From Candidatus Sumerlaeota bacterium (GTDB taxonomy: Bacteria > Sumerlaeota > Sumerlaeia > SLMS01): 37,212 nt of DNA. The position numbers and the translations under genes are program-made. The stretch is taken from contig SLOM01000286.1 in the NCBI GenBank assembly GCA_007132505.1, positions 1 to 37,212 of the forward strand, read 5' to 3'. Below, piece after piece: positions 28,148 through 35,514 of the stretch (position 1 is its first letter; every line of letters begins with the position of its first letter). Under the pieces are notes generated by a model. That model was not told the DNA's origin and ran no database searches. It saw nothing but the letters and a program-made list of their open reading frames with translations.

Positions 28148-29320
28148 ATGGCCAGCCACTCCTCCCCCTTCGACCACCACTTCCAAAAGCTCCTTGCGCT
28201 GCACCAGCGGGGCGAAGCCGAGGACCTCTTCGCCGAGCTGCTCCACCACGGTCCCTCCCTCTGCAATCCGCTCGCGGATTTCCTCCTCAAGCACCCACCG
28301 GCCCCCGAACTGTCTATCTTGCTAGACCTGCTGTCAAAGTGCATGGACGACCGGGCGATTCCCCTCCTGATGCGGTTCCTCGATTCCGGCGTGCCGGAGC
28401 TTCGCCGCGCCGCGGCCAATGGCCTCGGCTGGCACAGGGCCCGGGCCGCCCTGGAAGCGCTCGACGAACTCGAGGGCAACGACCCCCACGAGGCGGTCCG
28501 GTTCGAGGCGCGCCTCGCCATTGACGAGATCCTTCAGGACTTCCCAAAGCTCCACAGCCTTCTTCACTACCACCAGCCCGACCCCCGCACAGCCGCCGCC
28601 GCCGAACCCGGGCAGCGGCTGGAGCTTGTCCGCTGCCTTCCCCGCCTCCTCGCCATCAAGTACAAGGCCGTTCCGGTCCACATCTCCGCGGGCGAGGTGC
28701 TCCACCTTGCCGTGAGCAGCGGCAGTGAAACCCGCCTCGCCAGCACGCTGGAAGCACTCACGGGACACACGGTGCAGCTCCACAGTTGGACACCGGAGCG
28801 CATCCAGCAGGCCATTGACGGGCTGTATTCATTCGGAGACGACGACTTCTGCACCTTCCCCGCTTCCCTGACGCCGGCCGCACGTGAAGAGATCATCGAA
28901 GTGGTTCTCTCCGGTGTCCGCCCGGCCGAGCCCGCAAGCCCCCTTCCCGAAACGAGCGATGCCGTGGAGGTGGTGCAGGCCTTCCTCGCGAGCTGCGAGT
29001 TCATGAAGCTCGAACACGTGGAGATATTCTTCGAGCCACCCTCGATGACCCTGCAGGGACGGGGTGGCGGCAAGGATGTCTATACGCTGGACCCGCCGCC
29101 GGAAGCCCTCCGTGAGCGCTTCCTCACCGCCCTGCGCATCGTTGCCCGCCTCGAGCCGGGCGGCGGCCGTCAGCGCCGGCAGCACGGTGCCATAGAATGC
29201 CGCCAGCACGAGCCGCACTTCACCGCGCATCTCGATTCGGAGGCTGGCGACGGCAGGGAGACGCTCCGCGTTCACCTCGCACGGACCAACGGCGAAGGTG
29301 GCACAGCACCGGACGCCTGA
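28148..29320 (+). CDS. HEAT-repeat-like protein with GspE/PilB N-terminal-like region lacking the ATPase core
   Basis: HEAT-like ERR (AIPLLMRFLDSGVPELRRAAANGLGWHRARAALEALDEL); then LPRLLAIKYKAVPVHISAGEVLHLAVSSGSE resembling T2SSE_N; then KLEHVEIFFEP...RERFLTALRIVARLEPGGGRQRRQHGAIECRQ resembling GspE N2 region; no Walker A. Confidence 0.6.
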   Translation: MASHSSPFDHHFQKLLALHQRGEAEDLFAELLHHGPSLCNPLADFLLKHPPAPELSILLDLLSKCMDDRAIPLLMRFLDSGVPELRRAAANGLGWHRARAALEALDELEGNDPHEAVRFEARLAIDEILQDFPKLHSLLHYHQPDPRTAAAAEPGQRLELVRCLPRLLAIKYKAVPVHISAGEVLHLAVSSGSETRLASTLEALTGHTVQLHSWTPERIQQAIDGLYSFGDDDFCTFPASLTPAAREEIIEVVLSGVRPAEPASPLPETSDAVEVVQAFLASCEFMKLEHVEIFFEPPSMTLQGRGGGKDVYTLDPPPEALRERFLTALRIVARLEPGGGRQRRQHGAIECRQHEPHFTAHLDSEAGDGRETLRVHLARTNGEGGTAPDA

Positions 29321-29322
29321 AG

Positions 29323-29359
29323 AAACGGCGCCCCTGCACCGGGACAGAAGCGCCGTTTT
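29323..29359. terminator. Bidirectional Rho-independent terminator between convergent genes
   Basis: AAACGGCGC...GCGCCGTTT with A-rich left flank and TTTT right flank; lies between stops at 29320 (+) and 29381 (-). Confidence 0.75.
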
Positions 29360-29380
29360 CCAATTACGCATTACTCCGCA

Positions 29381-30874
29381 TCACGCCAGCTCCATAGCCT
29401 TCTCCAGGTTCATCGTCTCGTTCACATGATCAATGCCGAGGAAGTGTGTCATGATGTGGAACGCGTCGGTGTTCCGCAGCAGCTTGTTGAACGCCTCATG
29501 GCCGGGGCCTGACGCGGCAAGCACCACGTAGTCCTCCGTGTGGGACGTACCGCACCAGCCCACGCACGTATGGTTGCCGATGATCTGGTTGAAGATGCCG
29601 TTGAAGTTGCGGTGCTCCTGGTTGAACTCGTGCGGCATCTGTCCGCCGGTCATGTCGGAGATATAGCTCGCGTCGGTCCTGTTCAGTTCTATCCCCAGGA
29701 GTTCCTTAACCACGTCCTGCACGTCCGCGGGGGGTGTGGCGCCACCATTTCCCAGATCGCCCAGCCTGCCACGGATGGCGCCGGTGGTGGCCTTAGCCAG
29801 TGGAAGACGGCGCAGGCCATCCATGCTGCCCATGTAGCCGCCGCCCGCACCGTTCAGCCCGGGGTTTGAGTTGCCGTGATCCGACGTCACCACGATGAGG
29901 GTCTCCGGGTTCCGGCGCTGGTACTCGAGCGCCACTCCCAGCGCGTCATCGAAGGCGAGCTGGTCCCATATCAGGCCGGCCGCATCGTTGGCGTGTGCCG
30001 CATGGTCCACGCGGGCGCCCTCCACCTGGACCACGAAGCCCTTTGAGGACGCGTGCCCGAGCACCTCAAGGGCCGTCCCGGTCATCTCCGCGAGCGTCGG
30101 CACGGCCTGAAGAAGCTCCCTGTCGTTCTGCTGGTCGAGCGTATAGGGCAGAAAGCCGTTCGCGTACAGGCCGAGTAGTTTGCTGTTACCGCCCGCTTTG
30201 AGCGCGTCCTCGCGATCGAGCGAAATATGGTAGCCCTGCTCCCTGAACTTCTCCAGCAGGTCCACGCCGTCGTCGCGCTGTTCGGGGTCAAAGACCCGCT
30301 TGCCACCACCCATGGCGACATCCACGACGCCGAGGTACTGTTCGGCAAAGTCCGCCTCGAACCAGCGCCGCTCGGAGTTCGCAACGAAACCGGCGGGAGT
30401 GGCGTGTGTGACCGTGGCTGTTGTGACCACACCGGTTCCGTAGCCGGCCTGCTTCGCCAGCCGGAGGATTGGCTCCAGCTTCCGTCCCCCGGGCAGCATG
30501 TTCAGCCAGTCGTTCAGGATGCGGGTGCCGGAGCCGAAGGCGCAGCTTGCCGCCGCGGAGTCCGTCACGTGCGAGTTGAGCGCGTAGGTCTCAAACCAGC
30601 CGTGTCCCATGGTTTCGTCCTGCATCATTTTGGCGAAGTGGGTGCCCTTCCCGCGAACCATTTGGGAGAAGGACTCGGTGAGGGAGAGGACTCCCTGGCT
30701 CATTCCGTCCGAGATAAAGAAAATGATTTTACTTGGTTTTTCACCATAATGGCGCGGGACGTAGCGCCCGTTGCTTGCGGCGGGGAGCCTGCCCGCGCCG
30801 GCGAGGAAGGCTGTTCCGGCCAGCCCGGCGGCGGAAATCTTCAGGAAATCCCGGCGATTCTGTGGTGGTCTCAT
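29381..30874 (-). CDS. Alkaline phosphatase (PhoA superfamily) with Tat-type signal
   Basis: Start MRPPQNRRDFLKISAAGLAGTAFLAGAG (RRDFLK); IIFFISDGMSQG, VTDSAAASCAFGSG, VEGARVDHAAHAND, VVTSDHGNS. Confidence 0.93.
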   Translation of the reverse strand: MRPPQNRRDFLKISAAGLAGTAFLAGAGRLPAASNGRYVPRHYGEKPSKIIFFISDGMSQGVLSLTESFSQMVRGKGTHFAKMMQDETMGHGWFETYALNSHVTDSAAASCAFGSGTRILNDWLNMLPGGRKLEPILRLAKQAGYGTGVVTTATVTHATPAGFVANSERRWFEADFAEQYLGVVDVAMGGGKRVFDPEQRDDGVDLLEKFREQGYHISLDREDALKAGGNSKLLGLYANGFLPYTLDQQNDRELLQAVPTLAEMTGTALEVLGHASSKGFVVQVEGARVDHAAHANDAAGLIWDQLAFDDALGVALEYQRRNPETLIVVTSDHGNSNPGLNGAGGGYMGSMDGLRRLPLAKATTGAIRGRLGDLGNGGATPPADVQDVVKELLGIELNRTDASYISDMTGGQMPHEFNQEHRNFNGIFNQIIGNHTCVGWCGTSHTEDYVVLAASGPGHEAFNKLLRNTDAFHIMTHFLGIDHVNETMNLEKAMELA

Positions 30875-30981
30875 GGTCCTCGTGCTCCTTGCGGGTGGTG
30901 GTTCCCGGTGAGCATTTGAGTTCTCAAGCCTCGCTGTCAAGCAGGAGCGGTCCAACAACGGCCCGAAAGAACGGCTTGTGG

Positions 30982-30997
30982 GTAAAAGGGCTTTTAC
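30982..30997. promoter_or_regulatory. Inverted repeat in divergent intergenic region
   Basis: GTAAAAG-GG-CTTTTAC, perfect 7-bp arms, between the phosphatase (-) and NodB-like gene (+). Confidence 0.35.
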
Positions 30998-31156
30998 ATT
31001 CCAGCGTTCGCTGCCTCATGGGGTAATCCCACGCCACCACCCGGAAAGCACTTGAGCCGCACCGGGCGCTCCAAGCTCCAATAACACGGCAATCTCCCAC
31101 AGGGTGCCTCGGGCGCATCAGCGCGCCCGCTTCAAGGGAGAGCCAAGGAGGGCTGG

Positions 31157-32032
31157 ATGATGAAAAGCGTGACCGCAGTGATGGCGGCGGCAGGCGTCCT
31201 GTTGGGGACGGGATGCGCGATGATTCCCACCCGAACACCCGATCCCGAAGCACTCCGCGCGGAGCGGGTTCAGTTCATTGAGTCCATGCCGGTCACACGC
31301 CCTGCGGAGGACTTCGACTGGTCTCACAACGCCATCATCCGGGGGTCGCGGGACGAGCCGGTCATCGCGCTGATGTTCACCGGGGGGTCTTGGGGCGACG
31401 GCACGATGCTCATCCTCGACGAGCTGGCCGAGCGCGGGATCAAGGGCGCCTTCTACTTTACGGGCGAGTTCCTGGCCAATCCCGAGTTCCGGCCGGCGCT
31501 CGACCGCATGGTCGAGGAAGGTCACCTCGTCGGTCCCCACGGTCACGCCCACCTTCTGTACGCCCCCTGGGAGGACAGAAGCCAGACGCTCGTCACGCGC
31601 GAGGAATTCGTCGAGGACCTGCGCCGCAACATCGAGGACGTCGTGGCGCTCGGCATACCCCGCGAAGAAGTCGTCTGGTGGGTGCCACCCTACGAGTGGT
31701 ACAACGAGCAGATCGTGGAGTGGTCGCTGGAGGAGGGCATGCGCCTGCACAACTACTCACCGGGAACCCTCTCCCACGCCGACTATACAACCGCCGATGC
31801 GGCGAACTACCGGGACTCGGATACCATCTTCGACAGCATTATCGAGTTCGAGCAACGCGAGGAGGATGGCCTGAACGGCTTTCTCCTCTTCACCCATGTC
31901 GGAGCCAGCCCTGCCCGTCCCGACCCGTTCCATTACCGGATGCCTGAATTGCTGGACTACCTGGAGGAGCAGGGGTACCGCTTCGTCAGGGTGGACGAGC
32001 TGCTGGAGGGAGCACCGCTGCTTCCCAATTAG
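31157..32032 (+). CDS. Polysaccharide deacetylase (NodB)-like lipoprotein
   Basis: Lipobox LLGTGC; IALMFTGGSWGDGTMLILDELAERGIKGAFYFTGEFLANPEF, HLVGPHGHAHLLYAPW, WWVPPYEWYN. Confidence 0.8.
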   Translation: MMKSVTAVMAAAGVLLGTGCAMIPTRTPDPEALRAERVQFIESMPVTRPAEDFDWSHNAIIRGSRDEPVIALMFTGGSWGDGTMLILDELAERGIKGAFYFTGEFLANPEFRPALDRMVEEGHLVGPHGHAHLLYAPWEDRSQTLVTREEFVEDLRRNIEDVVALGIPREEVVWWVPPYEWYNEQIVEWSLEEGMRLHNYSPGTLSHADYTTADAANYRDSDTIFDSIIEFEQREEDGLNGFLLFTHVGASPARPDPFHYRMPELLDYLEEQGYRFVRVDELLEGAPLLPN

Positions 32033-32080
32033 CGTCCGGCAGACCTGAGCAGACACCTCCACCACGCGAGGGAACAGGCC

Positions 32081-32476
32081 GTGTATTGCAGCCATTGCGG
32101 AGCGCAAAATGCCGGGAACGCTGCGACCTGCAGAATCTGTGGGACGGCACTGGCCGCTCCGGGACCTCCGTATGCCGGTTATGCAGGCCCCGGACCGCAG
32201 CCGCAGGTCACACAGCAGCAGACATCCGTCCTCGCCATCGGCTCACTCGTCGCTTCTGTCTGTGGTTTGGTGATTTGTCTCTTCGTCGGGCAGATCATCG
32301 GCATCATTCTGGGCCACATGGCGCGGAAGGAAATCCGTGAGTCAGGCGGACGGATTACCGGCGACGAACTGGCCTTCGCCGGCATCATCGTCGGCTGGAT
32401 CGGGTTGGCTCTCGATGTGTTCGCCTTATTCGTGGCCGTGGCCTACTTTGCGATCGTCTTCACTGCCGCCTTCTAG
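32081..32476 (+). CDS. Zinc-ribbon plus DUF4190-like membrane protein (GTG start)
   Basis: N-terminal YCSHCGAQNAGNAATCRICGT zinc ribbon; SVLAIGSLVASVCGLVICLFVGQIIGIILGHMARKEIRESGGRITGDELAFAGIIVGWIGLALD. Confidence 0.85.
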   Translation: MYCSHCGAQNAGNAATCRICGTALAAPGPPYAGYAGPGPQPQVTQQQTSVLAIGSLVASVCGLVICLFVGQIIGIILGHMARKEIRESGGRITGDELAFAGIIVGWIGLALDVFALFVAVAYFAIVFTAAF

Positions 32477-32509
32477 CCCGATTGCCTTTGTCTGGGAGCG
32501 GCCCGGGGG

Positions 32510-33583
32510 CTACTCGGCCACACGGACACCGACCGGTTGGCTGTCGTGCCAGGCGCCGTGCAGGTGGACGCGTGAGGCGCTCAGACCCATGCTTCCCGCT
32601 CGTGGCGTGGACAGTGTCACCTCGTACACCACGCGCTCGGCAGAGGAGTGAACGCGTTCGGGTTCCGACGTCACCTCAAGGTGCCTGTGCACATCAAAAG
32701 CGGGGAATATGATATCCTCGGCGGACACCCCCTCCACGTCCTCCCCGCGGATGGTGAGCTCATAGGTGAAGGGCTCCCCGGCCTGCACGGTGTCTTCCTT
32801 GATGCGCGCGGTCGCATGGATTCCCTCCGCCACCTCCTCCGGCTCGGGGAGCGGGATGGGTTCGCCGCCGTACGCACGGATTCTTTCGCGAACGCGCTCG
32901 GAGAACTCCTCCCACGGGAAATGCGGTCCGGGGTCTGTCTTGTTCCATGGCTGCACCTGGAAGTGGCCGACAAGGCCCGTGCCGGTGAAGCGCTGATTCT
33001 CCTCGTCCAAGACAACCCGGTACGGGCCCACATAGGCGGTTCCCTCCGGGTGATAGGCGGGCACCTCCCATTTCACGCACAGGTAGGCGGTCAGGTTGAC
33101 GAGCGCCTCCATCATTTCCGGCGTCCACGTCTCGGCCCTGCGTCCCCATCCGGCGCACTCGATTCCGATGCCCGGGCCGTTGTAATACGTCTGCGTGTGG
33201 GCCACGTCCGTTTCGTTGACCATCTGCACGATTTCGCCGTTGGGACCGAGGACGTAATGCGCGCTCACGTTGCGGTCGTTGTTCTGGAAGTACCCTACGA
33301 CATTGCGGAAATTGCGCTCCTGATTTTCCGCTTGCGAGCGCTCCGGGTCGAAGCGCCCCTCCGTTGTGTGGATCACGATGGAGGTGACGGTCTCCGGCGT
33401 CCGGTTGCCTTTCCGGTAATGCTGCGCTGGAACCCATATCATTTCGGGGGCCGGGGGTGTGGCGCCCTCCCAGACGGCGCCGTTCTGTGCCGCGGCGTGA
33501 CTGGCAAGCCCGGCCGGCGCCAGATGGGCCACAGCGGCCCCGAGGAAGAGTGCAAGGGCGGGAAGAAATGCCTTCGGATTCAT
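32510..33583 (-). CDS. N-acetylmuramoyl-L-alanine amidase (Amidase_2) with C-terminal BatD-like domain
   Basis: Signal peptide; VTSIVIHTTEGRF, NVSAHYVLGPNGEIVQMVNETDVAHTQTYYNGPGIGIECAG, GHFQVQPWNKTDPGPHFPWEEF; C-terminus VQAGEPFTYELTIRGE...GVRV. Confidence 0.85.
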   Translation of the reverse strand: MNPKAFLPALALFLGAAVAHLAPAGLASHAAAQNGAVWEGATPPAPEMIWVPAQHYRKGNRTPETVTSIVIHTTEGRFDPERSQAENQERNFRNVVGYFQNNDRNVSAHYVLGPNGEIVQMVNETDVAHTQTYYNGPGIGIECAGWGRRAETWTPEMMEALVNLTAYLCVKWEVPAYHPEGTAYVGPYRVVLDEENQRFTGTGLVGHFQVQPWNKTDPGPHFPWEEFSERVRERIRAYGGEPIPLPEPEEVAEGIHATARIKEDTVQAGEPFTYELTIRGEDVEGVSAEDIIFPAFDVHRHLEVTSEPERVHSSAERVVYEVTLSTPRAGSMGLSASRVHLHGAWHDSQPVGVRVAE

Positions 33584-33785
33584 GGTGCTGCCTTTCCTGG
33601 CCGACCGAAGCGGCAGAAGTGGATCCCATTTTCACCTGAACGATGGCCCCCGCGGCCGATCGCGCAACCGGAAACAGGCCCCCTGTCATCGGCGCCGCTG
33701 CTGCCGGGCGGGACACCTCTGCTTGACGCCGGAAGAGATGGCGTCCCTGCTGTACACGGGGCCATTCCGAAGGGAGGCATCTGAC

Positions 33786-34685
33786 ATGACGTTTCGCACC
33801 ATCGCATCCGCGCTTGCGGCTTTGTCAATTTCTGCGGCGGCCTGGGCGGAGGTCCGGCTGGAACTCCCGGAACGCCCTCCCGATGCCCCGGCGGGCAGCG
33901 AATTCTACGAGGAAATCCTGGGGCTGTCCCGCGGGGAGCGCGAACCCCGGGTTCTCGAGGAAATTGCCCGTGGCAACGTGCCGGAATTCCTCCGCGAACT
34001 CGTTCCCGTCGAGGTGCACGGTGAGGTCTCCGGCGAGGCCAGTAGCGCTAAGATATACGTCACGCCCGACTACATGGCCATCGGCTCGGATGAGGATTTC
34101 TTCCGAATGCCCATGAGTGCACCACTGGCCCAGCAGGTGGCGGACATGCTCGAATCCTCGCTACCGACGCGCAAGATTGTCAACGATATACACTCGCAGG
34201 CGGACGAGAGGCTCTCGCCGCAGCCCTTCAGCCCGGAGGACTACGAGATAGACACGGTGGAGGTCTTCCGGCTTTCCCATCAGGCCATCCAGGCGCAGTG
34301 GGGCGAACGGGAGCTCGGGAAGCTGATCTCCGGCATCAAGAAGGACATTGTCGTGACAGCAGAGCTTCCCAACCGCCCGCCCCCGCGCCGCGTCGCCATT
34401 TACGGCTGGCACTGGCCCGATGGGACGCCCATCCAACCGCTCTCACTCGTCCATCACGAATACTACATGGACTACAGCCACGGCGTGCGGCTCGTCCTGA
34501 ACCGTGTGGACATGGACGGCGAGACGATGACCATCCCGGAGATACTCGCCCACCCCGAGCTCCACACACTGCTCAGCGACGAGGGGCCGTTCGAGTCCTC
34601 CGTCTATCCGGTGGATGAGCCCTATTCTCTCGACGCCCCGGCGGAGTCCGGCGAACCGCAGACGGTGCCGGACTCCGCGGAGTGA
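33786..34685 (+). CDS. Secreted protein of unknown function
   Basis: Signal peptide MTFRTIASALAALSISAAAWA; distinctive AKIYVTPDYMAIGSDEDFFRMPMSAPLAQQVADMLESSLPTRKIVNDI and VHHEYYMDYSHGVRLVLNRVDMDG. Confidence 0.75.
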   Translation: MTFRTIASALAALSISAAAWAEVRLELPERPPDAPAGSEFYEEILGLSRGEREPRVLEEIARGNVPEFLRELVPVEVHGEVSGEASSAKIYVTPDYMAIGSDEDFFRMPMSAPLAQQVADMLESSLPTRKIVNDIHSQADERLSPQPFSPEDYEIDTVEVFRLSHQAIQAQWGERELGKLISGIKKDIVVTAELPNRPPPRRVAIYGWHWPDGTPIQPLSLVHHEYYMDYSHGVRLVLNRVDMDGETMTIPEILAHPELHTLLSDEGPFESSVYPVDEPYSLDAPAESGEPQTVPDSAE

Positions 34686-34709
34686 GGAGTCCCCCTCTGG
34701 TTCCCGGGG

Positions 34710-35441
34710 TTATTCCCCGGACGCGGCCTCCTCAAGCGCCTCGTCAATCTTCTCCATGTGCTTCACGGGATCCGAATCGAACGCCCCCGTGCAGCCCTCG
34801 CAGCACAAGCGCACCAGGCGGTTCGCGTGCACGATGTCGTACGGCCCGCCCATCGAATCAAGGTCCATTCCGCTGACGACGCAGGTGTCCAAGGGGTAGT
34901 CTTCCTTCTGATCCTCGACGACCGCCTTGTCCAGCTTCCTGATGTGCTCGGTGGGGCGCTCCACCGCGTAATGATAGCATCCCGGGCAGCAGAAGATGAA
35001 CAGCCGGTTGCCGATCACACGCTCCAGCGCGATGGAGCGCTCACCGGAGATGTCTTCGTCCGTATCCACGATGCAATACGTCAGCGGATAGAAGTCGCGC
35101 TGCTGTTCGGCGATCTTCTCGTCGGCCTTTTCGAGGTACTCATTGGGATTGGCTTCGAAGCGCGGAACGCATCCGGCGCAGCAGAAGCGCACTTCACGGC
35201 CCTCGTGCAGCTTGACGATGGGATCGCCCATGGAGCCGAGTTTCATCCCGGCCACGACGCAGGTGTCCAGGGGCCACGCGTCGCCGATGCGGGTCTCTTC
35301 GTCCAGCTCCTCCGCGGCCGAATCATTCTCATGTGCGTGGTCGTGATGATGATGGTGGTGGTGCTGATCGTCCGCATGCACGGGAACCAGCCAGAATGCC
35401 GCAAGGAATGCGAGTGAAAGGGTTGCGATGGTGAGTCTCAT
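34710..35441 (-). CDS. Exported His-rich protein with three Cys-motif (YHS/TRASH-like) repeats, putative metal-binding
   Basis: Start at internal ATG 35441; signal peptide then DDQHHHHHHHDHAH; three repeats ending FCCAGC, FCCPGC, LCCEGC. Confidence 0.75.
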   Translation of the reverse strand: MRLTIATLSLAFLAAFWLVPVHADDQHHHHHHHDHAHENDSAAEELDEETRIGDAWPLDTCVVAGMKLGSMGDPIVKLHEGREVRFCCAGCVPRFEANPNEYLEKADEKIAEQQRDFYPLTYCIVDTDEDISGERSIALERVIGNRLFIFCCPGCYHYAVERPTEHIRKLDKAVVEDQKEDYPLDTCVVSGMDLDSMGGPYDIVHANRLVRLCCEGCTGAFDSDPVKHMEKIDEALEEAASGE

Positions 35442-35514
35442 GATGCCTTCTCCGTGGGGGTTTGTGGTCCGCCGTTGATGGCGGCCTCCTGCATGTCGAG
35501 GGTTCCGCCTGGGG

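Noticed and set aside
34704-34720. CCGGGG-TTATT-CCCCGG hairpin at the convergent stop junction
   Set aside because: Short 6-bp stem overlapping the minus-strand stop codon, without a U-tract; too weak to call a terminator.
35343-35363. (ATG/GTG)n trinucleotide run as a stand-alone microsatellite
   Set aside because: It is explained as the His7 codons of the exported metal-binding candidate, in frame with mixed CAC/CAT codons.
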